From the NCBI RefSeq assembly GCF_022134585.1, contig NZ_JAKNCT010000006.1:1-64000 (forward strand): a DNA stretch of 64,000 nucleotides, in the 5' to 3' direction. The notes below the pieces were generated by a model. It was not told the origin of the DNA. It saw nothing but the letters and a program-made list of their open reading frames with translations, and did no database searches. The first letter of the stretch is position 1; each line of letters begins with the position of its first letter. Of this stretch, positions 36,538 through 45,563 are shown piece by piece. Origin of the DNA: Mesosutterella porci. Lineage in GTDB: Bacteria > Pseudomonadota > Gammaproteobacteria > Burkholderiales > Burkholderiaceae_F. The position numbers and the translations under genes are program-made.

Positions 36538-36556
36538 GAAATAATTCTCAATATGG
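36538..36556 (+). promoter_or_regulatory. Fur-box-like sequence upstream of feo operon
   Basis: GAAATAATTCTCAATAT matches the AATnATTctCAAT-type core of ferric-uptake-regulator boxes, about 70-85 bp before the first feoA. In an otherwise GC-rich genome this A/T block is distinctive, and iron repression of feo is well established in related bacteria. Binding itself is inferred. Confidence 0.5.
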
Positions 36557-36623
36557 ATTAATATGCAGGCATCTCTCGGCGCCGGCAGCTGCCGGTTTGT
36601 CTTTTCAACAGGGGGTGGGGAAA

Positions 36624-36845
36624 TTGGTTAAGCCGCTGTCCAAACAGGAACTGAACGTTCCTGGAACCGTTGCCTTTCTGCGCGGTTCCGACAAGGACCT
36701 GAAGTCGCTCAAGGACCTTGGACTACGCACGGGCTCCCAGATCACGGTGCTTCATCGCGGAGAGGGCGATTCGCTGCTCGTGGCGATCGGGGACACGCGC
36801 ATCGGCATCAATTTTGAGCTGGCAAAAAACATCCTCGTTAACTGA
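36624..36845 (+). CDS. feoA: FeoA-domain protein (first copy)
   Basis: Small SH3-like cytosolic partner of the FeoB iron(II) transporter. With the TTG start at 36624 it has 73 residues: a short lead, VPGTVAFLRGSDKDLKSLKDLG, then GLRTGSQITVLHRG and LLVAIGDTRIGINFELAKNI, the usual FeoA order. A GGGGGTGGGG purine run just upstream fits this start; in-frame TTG 36597 and GTG 36615 are alternatives. A second feoA follows 27 bp later. Confidence 0.85.
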   Translation: MVKPLSKQELNVPGTVAFLRGSDKDLKSLKDLGLRTGSQITVLHRGEGDSLLVAIGDTRIGINFELAKNILVN

Positions 36846-36872
36846 ATTCTTTCGACACAAAAAGAGCATGAG

Positions 36873-37100
36873 ATGAAACTCAATGATTTAAAAGTGGGAG
36901 AAAAAGGGAAGATTCTCGCCTTTAACTCCGGGGCTCCTGATTACCGCCGTCATCTCCTGATGATGGGGGCGACTCCGGGCTCGAACTTTGAGGTCGTGCG
37001 CGTCGCCCCCATGGGAGACCCGATCGAAATTCGCGTCCGAGGCTCCATGGTTTCCGTGCGCAAGCATGAGGCTGCCATTGTGGAAGTCGAAAAACAGTAA
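36873..37100 (+). CDS. feoA: FeoA-domain protein (second copy)
   Basis: 75 aa, a typical stand-alone FeoA: MKLNDLKVGEKGKI, RRHLLMMGATPGSNFEVVRVAP, PIEIRVRGSMVSVRKHEA. It is only distantly similar to the preceding FeoA copy, so the two probably have different roles on FeoB. It is 27 bp after the first copy and 11 bp before feoB. Confidence 0.93.
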   Translation: MKLNDLKVGEKGKILAFNSGAPDYRRHLLMMGATPGSNFEVVRVAPMGDPIEIRVRGSMVSVRKHEAAIVEVEKQ

Positions 37101-37111
37101 GGGGGTGAAAA

Positions 37112-39457
37112 GTGGCTCAGCACAGAATCTGCATTGTAGGTAATCCGAACTGCGGCAAGACCACGCTTTTTAATGCTATGACGGGCTCGCGCCAGGAAGT
37201 GGGCAACTGGCCCGGCGTGACGGTTGAGAAGAAAAGCGGTTTTTACCGTTCCGGAAACCGGGAAATCGAGCTCGTCGATCTGCCCGGCATCTATTCCGTC
37301 ACTCCTTCCCGCGCGACCGGCGAGGACGAACGAATCGCCCGTAACTATCTCGTGTCGGGAGAGGCCGAGGCGGTGGTGAACATTGTCGATGCGAGCAACC
37401 TTGAGCGTAACCTCTATCTCACCACTCAGCTCACCGAGATGAGGATCCCGATGATCGTGGTCCTCAACATGATGGACATTGCGCGGCAGCACAAGCTCTC
37501 CATTGACCTGGAGGCGCTGTCCGCCTCTCTCGGCTGCCCGGTGCTCAGCGTTGTGGCCAGCCGCGGCACGGGCGTCGAGGCCCTCAAGCACAGCATTGAC
37601 GAAATGCTGGAAAAGAAGACTGTTCCGCCGCTCAGGCTTCATTATCCGACGGACATCGAAGGGGTGATTTCTCTGTTGGGCGGGCGTCTTGAAAGAGCCG
37701 GTCAGAAGCATGGCCGCTGGAATGCCACCCAGATTCTGGAAGGGGCGGAGCCGGTCGAGCCCATGCCAGCCGAAATTGAGGCTGACCTCGCGGAAATCCG
37801 CAAGCCGCTTGATCACTACGGAGAGGATCTCGACATCGAGATCGCCAACGCCCGCTATCAGTTGGTATCCGACATCATCGCGAGGGTCGTCCACCGCAAG
37901 GGCGAGATCGGCGCCACGATCACCGATAAAATCGACCGCGTCGTGCTCAACCGCTGGCTCGGCATCCCGATCTTCCTGTTCATGATGTACCTGATGTTCG
38001 TCTTCGCCATTAACGTGGGAAGCGCGTTCATCGATTTCTTTGACATTCTGGTGGGCGGAGTGCTGGTCGATGGCTTTGGCGGCCTGCTGGAGAGCCTCGG
38101 AACTCCGGGTTGGCTCAAGACCCTGCTGGCCGACGGCGTGGGCGGCGGCATTCAGACCGTCTCGACCTTCATTCCGCCGGTGACCTGCCTGTTCCTCTTC
38201 CTGTCCATACTGGAAGATTCGGGCTACATGGCCCGTGCGGCTTTCGTGATGGACCGCTTTCTGCGGGCCGTCGGCCTGCCCGGACGCGCCTTCATTCCGA
38301 TGATCGTGGGCTTCGGCTGCGGGGTTCCTGCCATCATGTCGACCCGCACGATGAACCGCGAGTCCGACCGCATCATGACGGCCATGATGGTGCCGTTCAT
38401 GTCCTGCGGCGCGAGACTTCCGGTGTATGTGCTTTTTGGCGCAGCCTTCTTTGCAGGCTCCGGTTCGCTGCTGATCTTCACGCTTTACCTGATCGGCATC
38501 ATCGTTGCCATCATCACCGGGTGGCTGCTCAAGAAGAACACGTTCCCGGGCGACAACGCTTCCTTCATTATGGAGATTCCTCCCTATCACATTCCGACCC
38601 TCAAGGGGGTGCTCACGAACACCTGGGAGCGCCTGCGTGCCTTCATTAAGCGCGCCGGCATTGTGATCACGGGCGTTGTGGTGGCCATTTCGTTCCTCAA
38701 CTCCTGGGGCACGGACGGGACGTTCGGCCATGAAGACAGCGACTCGAGCGTCCTGTCGGCCATCGGCAAGACGATCATTCCGGCTTTCGCTCCGATGGGG
38801 CTGCAGCCTGACAACTGGCCGGCGTCTGTGGGCATCTTCACGGGCGTGCTCGCCAAGGAATCGGTCATCGGAACGCTCAACTCCCTCTATGGAGCCGCTG
38901 CTGAGCGCGAAAACGCCCACGCCGGCAAGGCCGAGGAGGAGAAGCCCGATGAACCCTGGAGCTTCACCGACACGCTGCAAAAGGCTGTCGGCTCGATCGG
39001 CGAGAATCTCTCCGGTCTGGGCGACCAGCTTGCCAATCCGTTCCTCCAGGGCACCAGCATCGGCGATCTTTCAGACACCGAGGCTGCTGTTGAGGAGGCC
39101 GAGGGCACGATGACGACGGTCACGATGATGCAGAAGCTCTTCGTAACCAAGACCGCCGCGTTCGCCTACCTTCTGATGGTGCTACTGTACATGCCCTGCT
39201 GCGCTGCGATCGGCACGATCTGGCGTGAAGTCGGAACCCGCTGGACGATTTTCGCCTGCGTGTGGACCACCGGCGTCGGCTACAGCGCGGCCACCATCTT
39301 CTACCAGCTTTCGACCTTCGCCTCGCACCCGGCTTATTCCGTCGAGTGCCTTGCCGGAGTGCTGGTGTTCCTCGCGGTCATGATTTTCTGGATGCGCTCC
39401 ATGAAAAAGAAGGCTGACGAGAAAGGCCCGAGAATCATTCCGATCCGTCTGGCCTGA
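37112..39457 (+). CDS. feoB: Ferrous iron transport protein B
   Basis: Inner-membrane Fe(II) transporter with a G-protein domain. The 781-aa protein starts with GTG and has G1 GNPNCGKTT (residues 10-18), Thr-containing switch I (WPGVTVEKK), G3 DLPG and G4 NMMD; a helical spacer follows and then the membrane part with FGCGVPAIMSTRT and MVPFMSCGARLPVYV, the Cys-containing gate motifs. A charged, Lys/Glu-rich insertion occurs near residue 600-660 before the last membrane segments, as in enterobacterial FeoB. It is needed under anoxia, consistent with the nitrate reductase downstream. Confidence 0.97.
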   Translation: MAQHRICIVGNPNCGKTTLFNAMTGSRQEVGNWPGVTVEKKSGFYRSGNREIELVDLPGIYSVTPSRATGEDERIARNYLVSGEAEAVVNIVDASNLERNLYLTTQLTEMRIPMIVVLNMMDIARQHKLSIDLEALSASLGCPVLSVVASRGTGVEALKHSIDEMLEKKTVPPLRLHYPTDIEGVISLLGGRLERAGQKHGRWNATQILEGAEPVEPMPAEIEADLAEIRKPLDHYGEDLDIEIANARYQLVSDIIARVVHRKGEIGATITDKIDRVVLNRWLGIPIFLFMMYLMFVFAINVGSAFIDFFDILVGGVLVDGFGGLLESLGTPGWLKTLLADGVGGGIQTVSTFIPPVTCLFLFLSILEDSGYMARAAFVMDRFLRAVGLPGRAFIPMIVGFGCGVPAIMSTRTMNRESDRIMTAMMVPFMSCGARLPVYVLFGAAFFAGSGSLLIFTLYLIGIIVAIITGWLLKKNTFPGDNASFIMEIPPYHIPTLKGVLTNTWERLRAFIKRAGIVITGVVVAISFLNSWGTDGTFGHEDSDSSVLSAIGKTIIPAFAPMGLQPDNWPASVGIFTGVLAKESVIGTLNSLYGAAAERENAHAGKAEEEKPDEPWSFTDTLQKAVGSIGENLSGLGDQLANPFLQGTSIGDLSDTEAAVEEAEGTMTTVTMMQKLFVTKTAAFAYLLMVLLYMPCCAAIGTIWREVGTRWTIFACVWTTGVGYSAATIFYQLSTFASHPAYSVECLAGVLVFLAVMIFWMRSMKKKADEKGPRIIPIRLA

Positions 39458-39553
39458 GGTCCGCGATGGCTTTATCCCGGCGGCCTGCGCCGCCGGTTTC
39501 TTGAAAAAAAGGAGACTCCGCGGGGCCTCCTTTTAACTCTGGAGAATCTAAGG

Positions 39554-39805
39554 ATGGTTTCGCTTATGGAACTGCGCGACTTCGTTCGCAGCAGAGGCTC
39601 AAAAGTGAGCCTGATTGAACTGGCCAACGAATTTCGCGCGAGAAAGGAAGCGATTGAGCCTATGATGCATAGCCTCGTGGACAAGGGACAGGTGGAAACC
39701 TGGGAAAGCACCCCGGTGACCTGCGGCTGCAAAAGTTCCTGCGGCTGCCAGGAAGCACCGGCCGAAGGCCCCATTCGGTTTTACCGCTGGAAAGTTCAGT
39801 CCTGA
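39554..39805 (+). CDS. feoC: FeoC-like protein
   Basis: 83-aa winged-helix protein (MELRDFVRSRGSKVSLIELA, IEPMMHSLVDKGQVETW in outline) with a Cys cluster, CGCKSSCGC, close to the C-terminus. FeoC proteins regulate or stabilise FeoB, and this Cys pattern is suitable for an oxygen- or iron-sensing Fe-S cluster. It is the last gene of feoA-feoA-feoB-feoC, 96 bp after feoB. Confidence 0.85.
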   Translation: MVSLMELRDFVRSRGSKVSLIELANEFRARKEAIEPMMHSLVDKGQVETWESTPVTCGCKSSCGCQEAPAEGPIRFYRWKVQS

Positions 39806-40489
39806 AGCCCGGGGCCAGCCATTCGGAAAACATCGGCCTGAAGGGGAGGGCGCAGGCCATTCACCTGCTCTGAAGCGAGGATTCCAGCAGGGGAATTCCG
39901 CTTCGGAAGCCGCACCTCAGGCCTGCGGCGCGGTTTCAGAACCGGCGGGCCCGGATCCTGCGGCCCTCCTTCCGTTTTTACGCTCGCGCTTCGCACGAAG
40001 GTTTAGTCTGCACGGGCAGAGCCTCGTCGCTTTTCTTCTTTTTTCATCTCCTGCTCGTCCGTTTCAGGACGAGTTTCAAACTTTTTAGATCTAATCCTGA
40101 AGGACAGCAGCGGAGCTCTTTTCTGTACCACCGCTCCTGCATTTCCTTACGCTGAAAAAACTACCTCTCCTGGGAGAAAGGGAAAAGTGTGCCCATTAAA
40201 TGTGTATTTTAAATACATTTTTTAAGTGAAAGAAAAAAAACACGACCAGCTGAAGCCGCAGCCAGGTCTGAGCCGCTCCCCGCCCTTAGTCGTTTGGAAT
40301 ATGGCGCTTTTTTCAGCCCTCACCTAGACTGCGCACCGCTGTAACAGAGAAGCGCACCCGCTTGCCGGACGCGTTGATTTCATTGGTACTTTCCAAGGTG
40401 CTGTCGGACCGAGGAACACAGCCTTAACCAGAAGACCCCGCAGCCGCGGCCGCTTGCAGCTTTCCGCGCCGTCGAGCCGGGCAGAGCGA
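39806..40489. other. Long gene-free stretch upstream of narK
   Basis: No convincing gene in about 680 bp. Visible structures are a hairpin CTCGTCC/GGACGAG (40054-40060 and 40067-40073) followed by a T-rich tail, TCTCC/GGAGA around 40165-40176, and an imperfect A/T palindrome 40198-40220 (AAATGTGTATTT against AAATACATTT) followed by T6. A lone FNR-like half-site TTGAT is at 40374-40378 without a matching ATCAA. The region likely carries the anaerobic/nitrate control of narK-narGHJI, but no confident operator can be assigned. Confidence 0.45.
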
Positions 40490-41770
40490 ATGAACAAAAC
40501 TGACTTCAGATTGAACGGCACGCCGTCACAGGCGCTGGCCGCGGCGACCCTGGGCTTTTTCTTCGGCGCCATGGCGATTTCCCTTTTCGGCCCTACGGCC
40601 CGGGCCCTCAGTACTTCCATGGGGCTGTCTCCGCTGCAGGTGGGGCTGCTTGTGGCCGCCCCGTCGCTCACCGGGTCGCTTTTACGCATTCCCTTCGGCG
40701 CCTCGGTTGACGTCAACGGCGGGCGGCGCTCCTTCAACTTCCTGATGGCGGTCTCTGTGATCGGGCTGATCGGCCTGTCCGCGCTCTTTTCGACCCGCTA
40801 CCCGGACCGCATGGACGGGCTCTACGGGCTCGTGCTGCTGCTCGGCTGCCTTGCCGGCTGCGGCATCGCCACCTTCTCGGTAGGGGTCTCTCAGGTGTCC
40901 TACTGGTTTCGCAGGAAGGAGCAGGGCTTCGCGCTCGGCTTCTTCGGAGGTCTCGGCACGGCTTCGGCCGGTGTGCTCGCGCTGGGTCTGCCGCTCCTGC
41001 TGGCCGGTTTCGGGTTCGTGTGGGCCTATGACATCCTCACCGGCATCATGCTCGCCGGAGCGCTGATCTATTTCTTCCTCTCCTGCAACGCTCCGTATTT
41101 CCAGCTCAGGCAGGCAGGGTTCAGCGAGACGGAAAGCAGGCAGCGGGCCGCGGACCTGGGCCAGGAGCTTTTCCCCGCCGGCAACATCAGGGATTCGCTC
41201 AGGATCTCGGCGGGCATCCCCCAGACGTGGCTGCTGGTCGGCACCTATTTCACGACCTTCGGAGGCTTTATCGCACTCACCGCGTGGTTCCCCACGTACT
41301 GGCAGCAGGCTCAGGGGCTCTCCGCGATTCACGCGGGTGTGCTCACCATGGTGTTCTCGGTTCTGGCCGCGCTCATGCGGGTGCCGGGCGGCGCGATCGC
41401 CGACAGGCTGGGCGGCGTGAAGGTTTGTTTCGGCGCGCTTGCTGCGGCCGCTGTCTCCTGCGTGCTCATGAGCCTTGATCTCGGCTGGCCGGGGCTCTTC
41501 GCTGTGTCCGTCGTGATGGCTGTGGCCTTTGGGTTCAACAATGCGGCCGTGATGAAGCTTATCCCGGTTTACGTTCAGAAGTCGGTAGGCGGAGCCTCCG
41601 GCTGGATCGGCGGACTGGGTGCATTCGGCGGCTTCGTGTTTCCGCCGCTTCTCGGACAGCTTGTGGCGATGTCGCCCGAACGCGGCTTCGGCTGGGGCTT
41701 CCTGATGTTTGCAGCGCTGGCCGTCCTCAACATGCTGCTGAACTATTTCGGCATGGTGCGCAGGGCCTGA
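40490..41770 (+). CDS. narK: Nitrate/nitrite transporter
   Basis: MFS protein of the NarK group that brings nitrate in and/or exchanges it for nitrite. The 426-aa product has twelve hydrophobic segments, FFGAMAISLFGPTA, the substrate-binding Arg in LLRIPFGASVD, ATFSVGVSQVSYWF, and the nitrate signature around FGFNNAAVMKLIPVY and GGASGWIGGLGAFGGF. ATG 40490 is preferred to a TTG 36 bases earlier. The narGHJI genes follow after 76 bp with an intervening small hairpin. Confidence 0.93.
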   Translation: MNKTDFRLNGTPSQALAAATLGFFFGAMAISLFGPTARALSTSMGLSPLQVGLLVAAPSLTGSLLRIPFGASVDVNGGRRSFNFLMAVSVIGLIGLSALFSTRYPDRMDGLYGLVLLLGCLAGCGIATFSVGVSQVSYWFRRKEQGFALGFFGGLGTASAGVLALGLPLLLAGFGFVWAYDILTGIMLAGALIYFFLSCNAPYFQLRQAGFSETESRQRAADLGQELFPAGNIRDSLRISAGIPQTWLLVGTYFTTFGGFIALTAWFPTYWQQAQGLSAIHAGVLTMVFSVLAALMRVPGGAIADRLGGVKVCFGALAAAAVSCVLMSLDLGWPGLFAVSVVMAVAFGFNNAAVMKLIPVYVQKSVGGASGWIGGLGAFGGFVFPPLLGQLVAMSPERGFGWGFLMFAALAVLNMLLNYFGMVRRA

Positions 41771-41815
41771 GCGTACCCGAAGCGAAACCCAAAAACAGAA
41801 AAAAGAACTGCAAGT

Positions 41816-41833
41816 GCCGGAGACCGCTCCGGC
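41816..41833 (+). promoter_or_regulatory. Small hairpin in the narG leader
   Basis: GCCGGAG (41816-41822) pairs with CTCCGGC (41827-41833) over ACCG, immediately before the AGGAG of narG. It could mask or protect the narG translation start, or be a processing point between narK and narG. Confidence 0.4.
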
Positions 41834-41846
41834 TTCAGGAGAAGCA

Positions 41847-44800
41847 ATGACAGATCCATTTTCCAGCTACCGATATTTTTCCCGCAGGGACACGGACAGC
41901 CGGACCTGGGAGAAGTTCTACCGCAACCGCTGGCAGCACGACAAGGTTGTGCGGTCAACGCACGGCGTGAACTGCACCGGCTCCTGCTCCTGGCGTATTT
42001 TCGTGAAGAAGGGCATCGTGACCTGGGAGCTGCAGGAAACCGATTATCCCCACACGGCCGACGGCCTTCCGAACCATGAGCCCCGCGGCTGCCCGAGGGG
42101 AGCGTCCTATTCCTGGTACCTGTACAGCTCCGGGCGGGTGAAGCACCCCATGATCCGCCGCGAGCTGCTTGAGCTCTGGGAGAAGGCGAAGCGCGAAAAG
42201 AAGGATCCTGTGGAGGCCTGGGGTTCCATCGTCTCGGATCCCGCGAAGAAGCTCGCCTACAAGAAGGTGAGGGGTCTGGGCGGATTTGTGCGGCTCGACT
42301 GGGACAGCGCCCTCGAAATCATGGCGGCGGCCAACATCTGGACCACCAAGGTCTACGGTCCGGACCGCAATGCGGGTTTCACCCCGATTCCGGCCTTCTC
42401 CCAGGTTTCCTATGCGGCCGGCATCCGCTACCTCTCACTCATCGGCGGCACGAGCCTTTCCTTCTACGACTGGTACTGCGATCTGCCGCCCTCGTCTCCC
42501 CAGACCTGGGGGGAGCAGACGGACGTGCCCGAATCGGCCGACTGGTACAACAGCGCCTTCCTGATGCTCTGGGGCTCCAACGTTCCGGTGACCCGCACGC
42601 CTGACTCGCCCTTTCTTACGCAGGTCCGCTACAAGGGCACGCAGGTCGTCGTCATTTCCCCGGACTACAGCGATGCTTCCAAGTTCGCCGACGTGTGGCT
42701 CGCGCCCAAGCAGGGCACGGACTCCGCGCTCGGTATGGCCATGGGCCACGTGGTGCTCCGGGAGTTTTTTGTGGAGCGCAGGACGCCGTACTTCGAGGAC
42801 TACGTGAAGAAGTTCACCGACCTGCCGTTCATGGTGAAGCTGGAGAAGCGCAAGGACGGCTTCGTGCCGGGACGCTTCCTGCGTGCGTCCGACTTCGAGG
42901 GCGACCTCGGCATTGAAAGCCGGGCGGATTTCTACCCCGTGCTCACCGATGAGAAGACCGGGGAGTGGGTCGTTCCGAACGGCACGATTGGCAGCCGCTG
43001 GTCGGGCAAGGGACGCTGGAACCTGAAAAACGAGGACTACCGCACGGGGCGGCCCTTTACGCCTCTGTTGTCGCGAAAGGGCTGCGAGGACGCCCGTCTG
43101 ACGGTTCTTTTCCCCTATTTCGGCGGAGAGACTTACAGCAACCCCAACTTTGCCTTCACCCGCCACCAGGACATCCTGAAGCGCGTTGTTCCCGCCAAAA
43201 GAATCGTCGGCAAGGACGGCCGCGAGATCTGGGCTGCCAACGTCTATGACCTGATGCTCGCGCAGTACGGCGTCGACAACGGTTTGGACGATCCCGGCAC
43301 AGCCAGGAGCTACGAGGACGACATTCCCTATACGCCGAAGTGGCAGGAGGCGATCACGGGCGTGCCGGCTGAGCGCGTCATTCGCGTGGCGCGCCAGTTC
43401 GCAAGCACCGCCGAGAAAACCCGCGGCCGGGCGATGATCATCATCGGAGCCGGGGTCAACCAGTGGTACAACACGGACATGACCTACCGGGCCGCCATCA
43501 ACCTGCTGATGCTCTGCGGCACCTGCGGCGTGAACGGCGGGGGCTGGTCCCATTACGTGGGCCAGGAAAAGGTCCGAGCCGCTGCCGGCTGGGCGCAGCT
43601 TACCTTCGGGCTGGACTGGATCCGTCCGGCTCGTCAGATGAACACGACGAGCTTCATCTACATGCACTCCGACCAGTGGCGCTATGAAAAGGTCCAGGTG
43701 GCGAACCAGCTCTCCCCGCTGGCCGACAACCGGGATGAGTGGAGCCGCATGACGCTGGTTGACTGCAACATCCGCAGCCAGAGAATGGGGTGGCTGCCGG
43801 CCGAGCCCGAGCTGTCGCGCAACCCGCTGCAGCTCGCACGGGAAGCGCAGGCCGCCGGCAAGCCGGCCGCGAAGTACATCGCCGAGGAGCTGGGCGCCGG
43901 TCGTCTGCAGCTCGCCTCCGAAGACATCGACGCCGAGGGCAACTCGCCCAAGACGCTGTTCATCTGGCGCGCCAACCTGATCGGCTGCTCGGCCAAGGGC
44001 ATGGAATACTTCATGAAGCACCTGCTCGGCTCTGAAAATGCCGTTCTCGGCCAGAACATCGAGCAGTGCGGACTGCCGCTGCCGGAGTTCACGAAGTGGC
44101 GCAGCGAGGACGTGACCGGCAAGCTCGATCTGGTCACGACGATCGACTTCCGCATGACGACCTCCGCGCTGTACTCCGACATCGTGCTGCCGGCCGCGAC
44201 CTGGTACGAGAAGGAGGACATGAGCTCCACCGACATGCACTGCTTCCTGCACCCCTTCAGCAAGGCGGTGGAGCCGGCCTGGGAGGCCCGCTCCGACTGG
44301 GACATCTTCAAGGCTCTCGCCCGGCGCTTCAGCGAGTTCTGCAGAGGGCATCTCGGCGTCGAGAAGGATGTCGTGATGACGCCCCTGCAGCACGACTCAC
44401 CGCAGGAGACGGCCGCCCCGATGGTGGAGGACGACTGGCGCGTGACCTGCCGCGAGCCAGTTCCCGGCGTCACGATGGGCAACCTCGTCACGGTCGAGCG
44501 CGACTATCCGCACACCTACGAGCGCTTCACCTCCGTGGGCCCGAACCTGCGCGACAAGGGCATTGGCGTGAAGGGCTTTGCCTGGGACAGCCGCCCCGAG
44601 TACGAGCTGCTCAAGGGGCTCAACGGCGTGGTCCAGGAAGGCCCGGCCAGGGGAGCCCCGAGGCTGGACGACGCCGTCGACGGCGTCAACATGATTCTCA
44701 CGCTCGACCCGACCTCCAACGGCCGGGTGAGCCGCCGCTCCTGGAAGGCTCTGGAAAAGGAGGTGGGGGTGGAATTCGCCGACAGGCTCTGCGAGGAGCT

Positions 44801-45533
44801 GGGCGACACGAGGTATACCTACCACGAGCTTCAGGTCCAGCCGCGCAGGGCGCTGAACACGCCCGTCTGGAGCGGCGTGAACAGCGGCGGAAGCACCTAC
44901 ACCGCGAACTGGACCAACGTGAACTGCCTGATTCCGTGGCGCACCCTCACCGGCCGCCAGAGCTTTTACGTGGACCATCCTTGGCTGCTTGCCTTCGGGG
45001 AGGGGCTCGCGGGCTACAAGCCGCCGCTGTGCAAGCAGGAAATCAACAACCTGAAGGAGCGGCTTGGCATCACGGGGCCCACTCTGGCGCTCAACCTGCT
45101 CACGCCGCACAACAAGTGGACGACGCATTCGACCTGGTCGGACAACCTCATCATGCTCACGCTCGGACGCGGCGGCCCCGTGATCTGGATGAGCGAGAAG
45201 GACGCTGCCAAGCTCGGCATCGCCGACAACGACTGGGTGGAGGCGCTCAACGACAATGGCTCCACCGTCGCCCGGGCCTGTGTCTCACAGCGGATCCCGG
45301 AGGGTGCGCTCTTCATGTACCACAACCAGGGCCGCACGGTGAATGTTCCGCTTTCCCCGACCACCGGCCGGCGCGCCGGCGTGCATAACTCCATTTCCCG
45401 CGTCTGTCCGAAGCCCACCCACATGGCGGGCGGCTATGCGCAGTTCAGCTTCGGGCTGAATTACTACGGCACGATTGGAGCCAACCGCGACGAGTTCGTG
45501 CTGCTGCGGCGCCTCGATCGCGTCGAGTGGTGA
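41847..45533 (+). CDS. narG: Respiratory nitrate reductase alpha subunit
   Basis: Molybdopterin enzyme reducing nitrate to nitrite with quinol electrons, on the cytoplasmic face. The 1228-aa protein has the FS0 cluster ligands His39, Cys43 and Cys47 (STHGVNCTGSCSW), the next Cys in EPRGCPRGASYSWY, the Mo-bis-MGD pocket sequences LIGGTSLSFYDWYCD and GEQTDVPESADWYN, and LWGSNVPVTRTPD, all close to E. coli NarG. AGGAG precedes ATG 41847. Length is family-standard. Genes for molybdopterin synthesis are not in the window. Confidence 0.97.
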   Translation: MTDPFSSYRYFSRRDTDSRTWEKFYRNRWQHDKVVRSTHGVNCTGSCSWRIFVKKGIVTWELQETDYPHTADGLPNHEPRGCPRGASYSWYLYSSGRVKHPMIRRELLELWEKAKREKKDPVEAWGSIVSDPAKKLAYKKVRGLGGFVRLDWDSALEIMAAANIWTTKVYGPDRNAGFTPIPAFSQVSYAAGIRYLSLIGGTSLSFYDWYCDLPPSSPQTWGEQTDVPESADWYNSAFLMLWGSNVPVTRTPDSPFLTQVRYKGTQVVVISPDYSDASKFADVWLAPKQGTDSALGMAMGHVVLREFFVERRTPYFEDYVKKFTDLPFMVKLEKRKDGFVPGRFLRASDFEGDLGIESRADFYPVLTDEKTGEWVVPNGTIGSRWSGKGRWNLKNEDYRTGRPFTPLLSRKGCEDARLTVLFPYFGGETYSNPNFAFTRHQDILKRVVPAKRIVGKDGREIWAANVYDLMLAQYGVDNGLDDPGTARSYEDDIPYTPKWQEAITGVPAERVIRVARQFASTAEKTRGRAMIIIGAGVNQWYNTDMTYRAAINLLMLCGTCGVNGGGWSHYVGQEKVRAAAGWAQLTFGLDWIRPARQMNTTSFIYMHSDQWRYEKVQVANQLSPLADNRDEWSRMTLVDCNIRSQRMGWLPAEPELSRNPLQLAREAQAAGKPAAKYIAEELGAGRLQLASEDIDAEGNSPKTLFIWRANLIGCSAKGMEYFMKHLLGSENAVLGQNIEQCGLPLPEFTKWRSEDVTGKLDLVTTIDFRMTTSALYSDIVLPAATWYEKEDMSSTDMHCFLHPFSKAVEPAWEARSDWDIFKALARRFSEFCRGHLGVEKDVVMTPLQHDSPQETAAPMVEDDWRVTCREPVPGVTMGNLVTVERDYPHTYERFTSVGPNLRDKGIGVKGFAWDSRPEYELLKGLNGVVQEGPARGAPRLDDAVDGVNMILTLDPTSNGRVSRRSWKALEKEVGVEFADRLCEELGDTRYTYHELQVQPRRALNTPVWSGVNSGGSTYTANWTNVNCLIPWRTLTGRQSFYVDHPWLLAFGEGLAGYKPPLCKQEINNLKERLGITGPTLALNLLTPHNKWTTHSTWSDNLIMLTLGRGGPVIWMSEKDAAKLGIADNDWVEALNDNGSTVARACVSQRIPEGALFMYHNQGRTVNVPLSPTTGRRAGVHNSISRVCPKPTHMAGGYAQFSFGLNYYGTIGANRDEFVLLRRLDRVEW

Positions 45534-45563
45534 ACGGGAAATCGAAAAGGAATCGAGGAAACG

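Noticed and set aside
36950-38980. Minus-strand open frame of about 680 codons opposite feoB
   Set aside because: Shadow of feoB; no motifs, and the antisense composition is dominated by His, Arg and Gly.
40374-40387. FNR-like site upstream of narK
   Set aside because: Only the TTGAT half is present; the partner position reads TTGGT instead of ATCAA, so a functional FNR box is not supported.
42435-44393. Minus-strand open frame of about 650 codons opposite narG
   Set aside because: Shadow of the highly conserved narG coding strand.
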